Origin: Rhizophagus irregularis
Taxonomy: Eukaryota; Glomeromycota; Glomeromycetes; Glomerales; Glomeraceae
Length of the DNA: 64,000 nucleotides
NCBI RefSeq assembly: GCF_026210795.1
Contig: NC_089429.1
Location: forward strand, 2,976,001 to 3,040,000
Reading direction: 5' to 3'
Made by a program: the position numbers and the translations under genes. The stretch's first letter is position 1. Each line of letters starts with the position of its first letter. The notes under the pieces were generated by a model. It ran no database searches. It saw only the letters and a list, made by a program, of their open reading frames with translations, and was not told the origin of the DNA. This document shows positions 48,393-56,617 of this stretch, in pieces.

Positions 48393-50281
48393 CTATTATT
48401 TAAAGAAATTTTCTTTCTTAAAGGAGTTTGACATTGCTTTAATCTCTTTGTAGCCGAATTTGGAAATTCGACATGGCTGCATTTCATAATAGTATTATCA
48501 TCATTTGATATTATATCCTCTTTTTTGTATAATTTGTGGCATTTTTGGCAAGCTGCAAATTGCGTAAATCGATCGATAAGTCCTAACGCTTTTCTTAACA
48601 TATATAATGAATTTGGAAATGATTCGGGATTGATATTTTTACACACTTTCAATATTATTTTAATAAATTGTATTAATTCTTCAATTGCGGTATTTGGTAT
48701 GTTATGACTTGACCTGAACTTCATAATCCATATCAAAATCCCCTTAATTAGTTCATCTGTTGGTAATTCTGAAATATTCGGTGTATCTGAAATATCTGGT
48801 ATGTAGAACATAGGATGAGAATAATTCTCAAAATTACTTGAAAATTCGTTATCATCATTAGAGATGCGATCCGAAATCCGAAAATTCGGATCATCCACCA
48901 ATCCATCCGATCTGAACAGATAATGGATGCATCCGGATGGATTAAGGATATCCGTTTTAATCCGAAACAGCATCCAATGATCGTACAGAGATGCACAATA
49001 GCTCATTCGAATCATCGTAATGAGACGATTTGAATGAGCTATTGTGCATCTCTGTACGATCACTGGATGCCGAGATATTCGGCAAAACGTCAAACATCGG
49101 CATTTTTATTTTACGATTATGCAAAATTTTACGTTTTGCCGAATATCTCGGCATCCAGTGATCGTACAGAGATGCACAATAGCTTATTCGGATCGTCTCA
49201 ATGCAACGATTCGAATGAGCTATAGTACATCCCTGTACGATCGTTGGATGCCGAGATATTCGGCAAAACGTCAAAAATCGGCATTTTTTATTTACGATAC
49301 TACCGATTTTTGACGGTTTGCCGAATATCTCGGCATCCAACGATCGTACAGGAATGTACTATAGCTCATTCGAATCGTTGCACTGAGACGATCCGAATAA
49401 GCTATTGTGCATCTCTGTACGATCACTAGATCCCGAGATATTCGGCAAAACGTAAAATTTTGCATGATCGTAAAATAAAAATGCCGATGTTTCACGTTTT
49501 GCCAATTATCTCGGCATCCAGTGATCGTACAGAGATGTACTATAGCTCATTCGAATCGTCTCAATGCAACGATTCGAATGAGCTATAGTGCATCTCTATA
49601 CGATCGTTGGATGCCGAGATACCCAAAAATTTGAAGTTAATCCGGATTATCCAAATTTAATCCTATGATAATCCGGATTGATCTGTGCGGATCACGGATT
49701 GTAAAATTTCATCCGGATCGCATCTCTAATCATCATTATTAGAAGAATCTTCTTGTATCGAAGATTCACTAGTGTAGATATCATCCGTGTTATATTCAGT
49801 TGATTCAGCGACTTGCTCAACTTCAGTAATATCACGAAGTGTGCCTGTTTTTGACCTTTTTTACGTGAAAGAAATACATATTGTTGTTCCTCATACGTAT
49901 CATTATCAGAATATGTATCAATAGATATTGTCATATCTTGTGGTTCTACTAACGATATTGTTGTATCTTGTGGTTCTACTAACGATATTGTTGTATCTCG
50001 TGGTTCTACTAACGATATTGTCGAATCAATCAGTTCTACTAACTCTTGAGACGTTAGAGCCTTATCAGAATTTAATAGTTCTAAAGAATTCGTTTGCTCA
50101 TGTCTCTCCTTTATGCGTGGATCAATCATTTTCCCATTACAATTGCTGCAATAGCACAGAACCTTCGATCTTAGTTTTCTGGTCGTAAATTCGGCATAAG
50201 TTCGTTCAGAAGTTGAAGAACTCAGATTATTATATTCGTTCAAGATATTAGCAGCAATGCGTTTTCTTCTCCCTTTATTCA
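48393..50281 (-). pseudogene. CACTA-2 transposase, N-terminal third
   Basis: Start at 50281 (MNKGRRKRIAANILNEYNNL). CYCSNCNGKMIDPRIKERHE matches the Cys pair of CACTA-1. Three 10-residue repeats TISLVEPQDT (49920-50030) follow. After a slip near 49860 the frame continues YNTDDIYTSES to SSNNDD, where the hAT MITE (48859-49728) is inserted, and resumes NEFSSNFENYSHPMFYIPDI ... CQKCHKLYKKEDI ... PLRKKISLNNS at the P-like insertion. Domain order mirrors 13335-14370. Confidence 0.85.
48859..49728. mobile_element. hAT-type MITE, 870 bp, with stacked palindromes
   Basis: Ends TAGAGATGCGATCCG on both sides (15 bp, inverted). ATCATCAT flanks both (48851-48858 and 49729-49736). Excision restores the CACTA-2 frame. 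The interior is four to five alternating inverted modules of about 180 bp containing GCCGAGATATTCGGCAAAAC, CGATCATTGGATGC-like words and the palindrome TTCGAATCGTCTCA/TGAGACGATTCGAA. No coding capacity. Confidence 0.9.
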
Positions 50282-50348
50282 TTTTTTGATAAAAGTTAAA
50301 GTTGTAATATGTTTTTATGTTGAATAAAATTGTAATTATTAATATCAA

Positions 50349-50822
50349 ATTTTTAGTGATGTCAAATTTTTAGTAATATTGTGATTTTTTATATTCCGTT
50401 TTTAAAATGATATTGATGGTATAGTTAAAAAACCATACAAAATTTGAATGAAATAGACAAAAAATTGAGAAAAATTGGACACACAAAGCTGAATGGAAAA
50501 TTGAACGAAAATTAGACTTTCAATTAATGAAACAGTTAAAAATAAAACATACGTACACCATACTATTTAATTTGATTTAACTGTTTCATTAATTGAAAGT
50601 CTAATTTGATGCGAAAGTTTAATTTTGATTGATGAAAAAGTTTAAGTCTGATTTGATCTGTTTAATTAATTGAAAGTCTAATTTGATACAAATGTTTAAG
50701 TGAAATTAATCGTTGATTGTTAAAAGTCTAATTTGATAGTAAAAAATAGATATAAAAGGTGGACCAATTTCTTCGTCCGTACAAAAAATATCTTTCTTTT
50801 TTTTTGAAAAAAAAAACCAATA
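50349..50822. promoter_or_regulatory. Intergenic region between divergent CACTA-2 genes
   Basis: AT-rich, with an inverted pair around 50512-50605 (AGACTTTCAATTAATGAAACAG and its inverse) and repeats of GAAAGTCTAATTTGAT (50597, 50679, 50721 variants). By position a bidirectional promoter, comparable to 12136-13334 in CACTA-1. No promoter element is identified directly. Confidence 0.4.
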
Positions 50823-51695
50823 ATGACTCGTAAGAAACCATCGAAACCAAATACTTTTCCACCAAATATTGCTGAGTCGTCAACACCAGCACCACAAAAT
50901 ATTGCTTCTTCAACACCAACACCTCCAAGTATTACCACTTCGTCAACACCAACACCTCCAAATATTACTTCTTTAACACCGGCATCACGATCGTCAATAT
51001 CAGCATCACGAAATATTGCCACTTCGTCAACACTAACACCTTCAAATATTGCTTCTTCAATACCAGCATCACGATCGTCAATATCAGCATCACGAAATAT
51101 TGCCACTTCGTCAACATCAACACCTCCAAATATTGCTTCTTCAACACCAGCATCACGATCATCAACATCAGCATCACAAAATATTGCTACTTTGTCAACA
51201 CCAACACCTCCAAATATTGCTTCTTCAACACCAGCATCACAATCGTCAACATCAGCATCACAAAATATTGCCACTTCGTCAACACTAACACCTCCAAATA
51301 TTGCTTCTTCAACACTAACACCTCCAAATATTGCCACTTCATCAACACCAACACCACAAAATATTGCTTCTTCAACACCAACACCTTCAAATATTGCTTC
51401 TTCAACACCGGCATCACGATCGTTAATATTAGCATCACGTTTTTCAACACGTAATATTACTACTTCGTCAACACTATCAACACGAAATACTAATACTACA
51501 GTTTTTTCATCTCCCTTTAAACTCGTTATTCTGCCAGATATTTCAGCCTCAATAGGTCAAACTCAATCTCAATCTCAACAAAATTTAACGACTTCAGATC
51601 TTATTAAAAGATATCCTAATATTAATGTACCAAAAAGTTATCGTTCACATCACGAAGAATTCAAAAATACTTCTATGATACCTATATACATATAA
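50823..51695 (+). CDS. CACTA-2 partner gene: Ser/Thr/Pro repeat protein
   Basis: A 290-codon open frame from ATG 50823 to TAA. The N-terminus is basic (MTRKKPSKPNTFPP). Residues about 20-215 are repeats of a 28-residue unit built from SSTPASRSSTSASQNIA and TSSTPTPPNIA (84 bp, four good copies, then shorter ones). The last 70 residues are non-repetitive (SSPFKLVILPDISASIGQTQ; DLIKRYPNINVPKSYRSHHE). Placement, head to head with the transposase, equals that of the repeat gene of CACTA-1, but the proteins are not alike except for an N-terminal low-complexity repeat. It may be a truncated first exon, since sequence of another gene begins about 20 bp downstream. The minus-strand Asp/Val-rich reading of this DNA is an artefact of the repeat. 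Function unknown. Confidence 0.6.
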   Translation: MTRKKPSKPNTFPPNIAESSTPAPQNIASSTPTPPSITTSSTPTPPNITSLTPASRSSISASRNIATSSTLTPSNIASSIPASRSSISASRNIATSSTSTPPNIASSTPASRSSTSASQNIATLSTPTPPNIASSTPASQSSTSASQNIATSSTLTPPNIASSTLTPPNIATSSTPTPQNIASSTPTPSNIASSTPASRSLILASRFSTRNITTSSTLSTRNTNTTVFSSPFKLVILPDISASIGQTQSQSQQNLTTSDLIKRYPNINVPKSYRSHHEEFKNTSMIPIYI

Positions 51696-51715
51696 AAAAT
51701 TATGCTTTATTATAG

Positions 51716-52471
51716 ATATAATCATGCTAATTAGATAATTTTTAATTGTATTATCATTACCTTATTGTACGAATTGTCATACCAGCTAAATTCTTACAGA
51801 ATAAATCCAATGCTTTTAAACTAATACTTCTCAACACTATAAGAAAATTTAAAAATTCAGTTGAATATTTGAAATTTCGTAAGCCTTTTCCTTGTTCTTC
51901 ACGTTCTGCAGCTTGTAACATAATATAGCAAAGTCCTTTAAATACTGGTTTTTGGTCAAATGTACCTTGAACGGATTTATTAGCAAGTTCCATCCAAAAT
52001 CTTACAGATGAATCCTCAGTATCAAAAAATTCATTTAATTGTTTAATATGACCATTTTTTAGATATGTTAATAATAGATTATTTTCATAATAAAATTTCA
52101 GTGTAAATTTAGTATTTTTTAGATCGGAAACAGCACAATACAAATGATTCAAAAAGTTGAATTAAAATAAATATGGGAACATGATGAACAGGGTACCTAT
52201 AAGTTTTTTTCTTACAATTAACTGATCGAATGCACATTTCTAAATTAAACGTCAGTATTAATAAATTAATAAATGATCATCATACGTTAACTAATTTTTC
52301 TTTTTAACCAAGAACGATCAACTAATGAATTCTGATTCAACGATCATTTGCTGATTAAAATCAGTTATTTCTTCCTTATTGAGCTTTTTGAAATTAAATG
52401 GTAGTTTATTTGGAAACTTATTTGGAAACATTTCTTTTTCAATTACTTCTCGTCATCATACACCTTTATAT
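51716..52471 (-). pseudogene. Unrecognised repetitive-family gene, C-terminal part of a split copy
   Basis: The best frame is 52152-51757: MNHLYCAVSDLKNTKFTLKF ... FFDTEDSSVRFWMELANKSV ... LRSISLKALDLFCKNLAGMT. 52470-52330 adds PFNFKKLNKEEITDFNQQMI in another frame. I recall a large Rhizophagus protein family with this pattern followed by a nuclease-like domain, but the downstream part is absent here (the frame ends near 51750 at a possible GTAATG donor). It is separated from its N-terminus (61977-62321) by a MITE and the Ty3 element. Family membership is from memory; function not assigned. Confidence 0.5.
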
Positions 52472-52849
52472 CACAGGTCAAAAAGTGGAAAATCAGGCAT
52501 CAATCAGTCACCAATCAGGCAGTTTGCTAACTTTTGATCCAGTGATCAGGAAAAAATGAAATATAGCTCATTGGAATCGTCTCAATAAGACGAATCTAAT
52601 GGTAGTAAAATCGCATTTCTAGGATTAATACTTGATGAGAAATTAAGTAAAATATAAAAATAAAAATGTATCATTTATATTTTATTTAATTTTTTATTAA
52701 CTATTAATCCTAGAGATGCGATTTTACTACTATTAGATTCGTCTTATTGAGACGATTCCAATGAGCTATATTTCATTTTTTTCTGATCACTGGATCAAAA
52801 GTTAGCAAACTGCCTGATTGGTGCCTGATTTTTCACTTTTCGATCTGTG
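52472..52849. mobile_element. Foldback MITE A, 378 bp, TSD TAT
   Basis: Starts CACAGGTCAAAAAGTG and ends (inverted) CACAGATCGAAAAGTG. TAT lies on both sides (52469-52471, 52850-52852). Most of the element is one imperfect palindrome centred near 52660, with GGAATCGTCTCA and TGAGACGATTCC in the arms. Termini resemble those of CACTA-1 (CACTGGTCGAAA), and the 3-bp duplication fits CACTA-type mobilisation. The Ty3 element inserted at its right edge. Confidence 0.88.
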
Positions 52850-52852
52850 TAT

Positions 52853-53484
52853 TGTTATCCTGTCAACGATTAAAGCCGACTGAAAAACTTTAACGCTTTA
52901 ACAGGTTAACTGGAGTTTAACTTAATAAGAGAGTCTTAAGTTGATCACAAATAATCACGTGAAATAACGTTGAATGTTCAGTTAAAGAAAATAGGTTTTT
53001 ATTAAAATAATATAAGATTTTGAATACGACAAAAATATAGATAATCTCTTGGTTGCGAAATTAACTATCTTGAATTATACTACTGGGAATAATACTCTTT
53101 TCGTATAACTCGAAAACTACAATACAATTCTTAACTAACTAACTGACCTCACTAACTGACCTCCTCCTACTTGGTAAAATCCTATCACTATTTATAATAA
53201 AATAAAAATCAAGAATATTTGATAAAATAAATAAATCAAATATAATAAATAAATAAAATAAATAAAATAAAATAAATAAATAAGATAAAATAAATATATC
53301 AAATAAATAAAATATAACAAATAAAATAAATAAAATTAATAAAATAAATAAATCAAATATATCAAATTTATCAGATTTATCAAATAAATCAAGAAAATCA
53401 AGAAAATCGAAAAAATCAAGAGATCTACAAAATGATCTACAAAATTGATCTACAAAATTACTGCGTCACATTTCTATTTTAACA
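52853..53484 (-). repeat. 3' LTR of the Ty3 element
   Basis: 632 bp, identical to the right LTR except for one base seen. Contains a long AT-rich tract of AAATAAATAAAAT repeats (53205-53400) and a GATCTACAAAAT triplet repeat near its U3 start (53420-53460). Confidence 0.95.
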
Positions 53485-53497
53485 CTTTCCCCCCCTT
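53485..53497 (-). other. Polypurine tract of the Ty3 element
   Basis: On the minus strand AAGGGGGGGAAAG lies immediately before the TGTTAAAAT start of the 3' LTR, the position from which plus-strand DNA synthesis is primed in LTR elements. Confidence 0.85.
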
Positions 53498-53520
53498 AAA
53501 GAACGAACTCCTGTGAGTCT

Positions 53521-53907
53521 TTAAATTTCCAATACCAATTGCTTAATTTCATTTTGTTTTAAAGATCTTATCAAATTAACAGTAGTATTAACGGTACGAT
53601 AAATCTGAGTAGGACTTGTTTCAAAAATATAATAAACACGAACAGAAATCCAATAATAATGTTCTGAAACCATTTGTCTAACTTGCTTCTTAGTTAATTC
53701 TTTTTGTTCAATAAGCTGTCCTAAAAAATATGCGAAAACCAGAGCTGGAATTCTTTGTTTTAGTCGTTGAGCTCGTAATAAACATCGGTATGTCACATGA
53801 ATTTTTGTTTTATCATCCATTTCGTTTGAATAAGGTTCGTCTTGTAATTCATGAGAACTATTTCCTTCAATTAATAGGTCTTGTAACACAATTTCGTAAG
53901 GCGTCAT
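53521..53907 (-). CDS. Extra sense ORF of the Ty3 element (128 aa, unknown)
   Basis: ATG at 53907, stop at 53521, uninterrupted. Predicted mostly helical (TYRCLLRAQRLKQRIPALVF; LTKKQVRQMVSEHYYWISVR; TVNTTVNLIRSLKQNEIKQL), with an acidic N-terminal stretch and no signal peptide, Cys/His cluster or motif that I recognise. It lies between the antisense gene and the polypurine tract, the place where retroviruses carry env or accessory genes, but it has no membrane segment. A separate transcript from the 440-bp divergent region upstream is likely, since pol ends 1.3 kb away. Function unknown. Confidence 0.65.
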   Translation of the reverse strand: MTPYEIVLQDLLIEGNSSHELQDEPYSNEMDDKTKIHVTYRCLLRAQRLKQRIPALVFAYFLGQLIEQKELTKKQVRQMVSEHYYWISVRVYYIFETSPTQIYRTVNTTVNLIRSLKQNEIKQLVLEI

Positions 53908-54348
53908 GATGAGAAAAAGTGAATCATAACAAAATAAAACGCGTCTTTAAATAAGAATTTCATTGTCGCACTTAATTAATTAATATTATTAATGATCAAC
54001 TACTAATTTTGGTAGATCGCGACATTATTGTTTCACTAATTTAGTTTGATTGATTTTACCCTTTAAATTAGTTAATCGCGTATTACTATTTTGAAACATT
54101 TCTCCTTGTTCTAAAAATAGCTTTTTCTTCTCCTTAATTATTTCCACGTGTAATAATTATCAGCTGTTATTGAATTTTTTCACGTCATTTTTTGTTATTT
54201 CGTCTAGAGCACATTTTCTCGCGTCGTGTCTTTTTCTTATTTAAGAACCTAATTTTTCCCTTTCCCTTGTCTTCACTTCTCCGCAAAATCTTTTTGCATA
54301 TATCACCTTTATTAAAACTTACATATTTTTCCTAACATCCTTATTAAA
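53908..54348. promoter_or_regulatory. Divergent intergenic region inside the Ty3 element
   Basis: It separates the starts of the sense 128-aa gene (53907) and the antisense gene (54349). AT-rich, with CTTATTTAAG at 54236-54245, about 100 bp before the antisense ATG, and pyrimidine-rich sequence (54256-54310) of the kind often found at fungal transcription starts. Promoter role inferred from layout only. Confidence 0.45.
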
Positions 54349-55206
54349 ATGGGCTGCCGTCGATCAAAAACATCCCAAAAAAAATCACAAGCTCGCTTTA
54401 AAAACCTAAAGGCTGCTCGTAAATCACAACTTCGTCAACTTGAAGGTGAGTATTGCACGCAAGGTTCTTAAAATGTTTCTTAAACGGGGATAGCCTGCAG
54501 ACGGGGTTTCGACCTTTATCCGGTTCTTGAACAGTTGATTTATCTGGCTCTTTTCGACTTGCAGACGGGGTATTTTTACCTCCAGGATATCTAGTCTTGA
54601 ATGGACTCCCCCTGTAGAACTTTTTTTGGACTATCGATTTATTCACTTAGTCTTTGACTAACTTGGTATTTCTACTTTTTCCATTTAATAACACAAGATC
54701 AAGTTCAAACGTTTCAATCTGAAAATGATTCCTTACAAGCTAAAAATAATTCCTTACAAAAAGAAGTTGCAATTTTGACGGAATTTGGGGTTTTACAGTC
54801 CGTACAAATCCATCAACAAGAAGAAGAAGCGCAATCTAATAATGAACTGTGGGCTATCGCCCAAAAAGAATGTTGGGAGGCCCAAAAAAAGGTCATTCAA
54901 CAAGATGAAGAAATTGTCGGTTTAAAGGGCGAAGTAAAACAACTGAAAAGGGAGAACAAAAGCGCTATGTATAGTACAAAATATTTTGAAAATAAATATT
55001 ATCACGCGATGAGTGTTATACAAAAATATGGTATGATTGTTGTTGACGATAATATGCCCAAATCTCCTTCACCTATACTTTCATCTTCATCTTCATCTTT
55101 TTCCTCTTCTTCTTACGATCAAATATTTGTTGCTGATGGTCCTGATTATATTAATGATAATAATAATAATAATAACGTTGATAATAATATTAATAATGAA
55201 CAATAA
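54349..55206 (+). CDS. Antisense two-exon coiled-coil gene within the Ty3 element
   Basis: Exons 54349-54445 and 54698-55206 (intron GTGAGT...CACAAG, 252 bp) join to 202 codons in consistent phase. Exon 1 is strongly basic (MGCRRSKTSQKKSQARFKNL). Across the junction runs a long heptad coiled coil (LEDQVQTFQSENDSLQAKNN to KGEVKQLKRENKSAMY), then a Ser run and an Asp/Asn-rich tail (residues about 150-200). It ends 37 bp from the integrase stop, tail to tail. The basic region plus coiled coil looks like bZIP-style architecture, but the basic part lacks the bZIP signature. It is transcribed opposite to the retrotransposon, so it cannot be expressed from the genomic RNA and needs its own promoter. 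Confidence 0.75.
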
Positions 55207-55243
55207 TAATTTCCTTATTTTTAATAAAACTTTTGCACTATTC

Positions 55244-56617
55244 TCAAACTATAACTATTGGTTCCAATTTTCGCTCGTGATATTTCTTAAGCCGATTTCC
55301 ATGAATTACATGTTTAACTAATTTCCCATCTAAATTTCTAAGTTTATAAACATTATCATTAAGCACTTCATGAATAAAATAAGGTCCTATCCACTTATTT
55401 TCTAATTTTGCTGAGAAATTATTTTTAAGCCACGTTCGTTCTACTAAGACTTGATCTCCTATTTTCAATTTTTCTGAAATTCCTTGTTGATCATATACTT
55501 GTTTTTGCTTCGCTTGTTCTTTTTCAATTCTTAACGAAACATCATTTCGTTCTTCTTCTAATTCAACTATTAATTGATAAATTCGTCTTTGCATTGGGTC
55601 TTTTTCATTTTGAGGTATTTGTGATGGAATTTTTAAATCAATTGGTAAGGTTGCTTCTCGTCCATAAGTTAAATAGAATGGTGTTTTTCCTGTAGTATTA
55701 TGTTTTTTCGTTCGATATGCCAACAGTACTGCATCGATTAATTGATCCCATTCCTTATTATTATCTTGAACTAATTTTGCAATACATTCACCAATTGTTC
55801 GATTAAATCTTTCAACCATTCCATTTGTTTGAGGTCTATAAGCTGAGGTAAGACGATGTTTAGTTTGATAATTTTCACATAATTCATCAATTAATTTATT
55901 CATAAATGATGTTCCTCTATCAGATAGAATTTCTTGTGGAACTCCATGTCTACAAATAATTTCTTCATAAATAAATTTTGCTACTGTTTCTGCTTTAATA
56001 TTGGATATCGCTCTTGCTTCTGGCCATTTTGTAAAATAATCCATGGCAACAATAATATATCTATTTCCACTACTGGTGATCGGTAATGGTCCTTTAATGT
56101 CAATTCCTATCCTGTGAAATGGTCCCTTAACTGGTATTGGTATCAGTTCTTCTCGCCGATTGGTAGGTCCTCTTCTTTGACAAATATCGCAAGTTTTTAT
56201 ATATTCTTTTACATCTTCTCCTAATTGTGGCCAATAATATCGATCTTTGATTTTTCCAATTATAGCGTCTATTCCTAAATGAGCACCGCTCATATCTGTA
56301 TGAAAGTGATATAAAATAGGTTCTATTTGTTCACGTAGAATTACTTTTCTTATACCATCCTTTGTTTTCCTATATAAAATATTGTTTTGATAAATATATT
56401 GGGTTGAGTTTTTCCGAATTTGGGTTTTCCGTTTATCAGTTATACCATCCATAAAAGTGAGAGTTGTTAAAAATAAAATTAATTCTTTATATAGTTGTTC
56501 ATCCATAATCGTTATGTGAGGTTGAAGGATTGGTGTGATTATTGGTTGAGGTTGAGTCAAGACGAGAGAATGCATCAGCATTCGCATGTTTAGTTCCTTT
56601 CCGATATACAATGTCAT
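55244..56617 (-). CDS. pol: Ty3 integrase
   Basis: The open frame covers an HHCC zinc-binding domain (YHFHTDMSGAHLG ... CDICQRRG), the catalytic core with Asp in HRIGIDIKGPL, Asp in EILSDRGTSFMN and Glu in YRPQTNGMVERFNRT, and a GPY/F-type C-terminal module (NKWIGPYFIHEVLNDNVYKL). It inserts the cDNA into the genome. It is in a different frame from the preceding RT-RNase H part: that frame stops at 56499, and this one continues with MDEQLYKEL where ATG overlaps the stop (ATGGATGA, about 56507-56500). The integrase sequence upstream of that ATG is probably not used. Restart, +1 shift or a one-base mutation would each explain the offset. All catalytic residues are intact. Confidence 0.92.
   Translation of the reverse strand: MTLYIGKELNMRMLMHSLVLTQPQPIITPILQPHITIMDEQLYKELILFLTTLTFMDGITDKRKTQIRKNSTQYIYQNNILYRKTKDGIRKVILREQIEPILYHFHTDMSGAHLGIDAIIGKIKDRYYWPQLGEDVKEYIKTCDICQRRGPTNRREELIPIPVKGPFHRIGIDIKGPLPITSSGNRYIIVAMDYFTKWPEARAISNIKAETVAKFIYEEIICRHGVPQEILSDRGTSFMNKLIDELCENYQTKHRLTSAYRPQTNGMVERFNRTIGECIAKLVQDNNKEWDQLIDAVLLAYRTKKHNTTGKTPFYLTYGREATLPIDLKIPSQIPQNEKDPMQRRIYQLIVELEEERNDVSLRIEKEQAKQKQVYDQQGISEKLKIGDQVLVERTWLKNNFSAKLENKWIGPYFIHEVLNDNVYKLRNLDGKLVKHVIHGNRLKKYHERKLEPIVIV

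Larger units (their letters stand above)
39931..51697. mobile_element. CACTA-2: second CACTA-type element, right end missing
   Basis: The left terminus CACTAGTTGAAATAGG at 39931 matches the CACTA-1 terminus pattern (CACTGGTCGAAAT). It contains a minus-strand Tnp2-like transposase (50281-40301) and a divergent plus-strand repeat gene (50823-51695), the same head-to-head layout as CACTA-1. Nested inside are the P-like transposon (42533-48392) and the hAT MITE (48859-49728). No matching right terminus was found before the unrelated minus-strand gene starting at about 51716, so the right boundary is approximate and the element is truncated. Confidence 0.75.

Noticed and set aside
48957-49495. Several overlapping ORFs with YCASLYDHWMPRYSAK in both strands
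   Set aside because: All lie in the palindromic interior of the 870-bp hAT MITE. The same inverted modules produce the same peptide in each orientation.
50720-51337. Minus-strand ORF with repeated GVDVDEVAIF-type units
   Set aside because: A shadow of the plus-strand 84-bp repeat. Any frame across an in-phase tandem repeat looks like a repeat protein, and the plus-strand frame is longer and fits the element layout.
54398-54646. Minus-strand 82-codon ORF
   Set aside because: It lies mostly in the intron of the antisense gene, has low-quality composition and shows no motif.
55037-55321. Plus-strand Leu/Ile-rich ORF overlapping the antisense gene
   Set aside because: A different frame of the Ser- and Asn-rich tail of the coiled-coil gene. 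Composition is low complexity and there is no independent start or domain.
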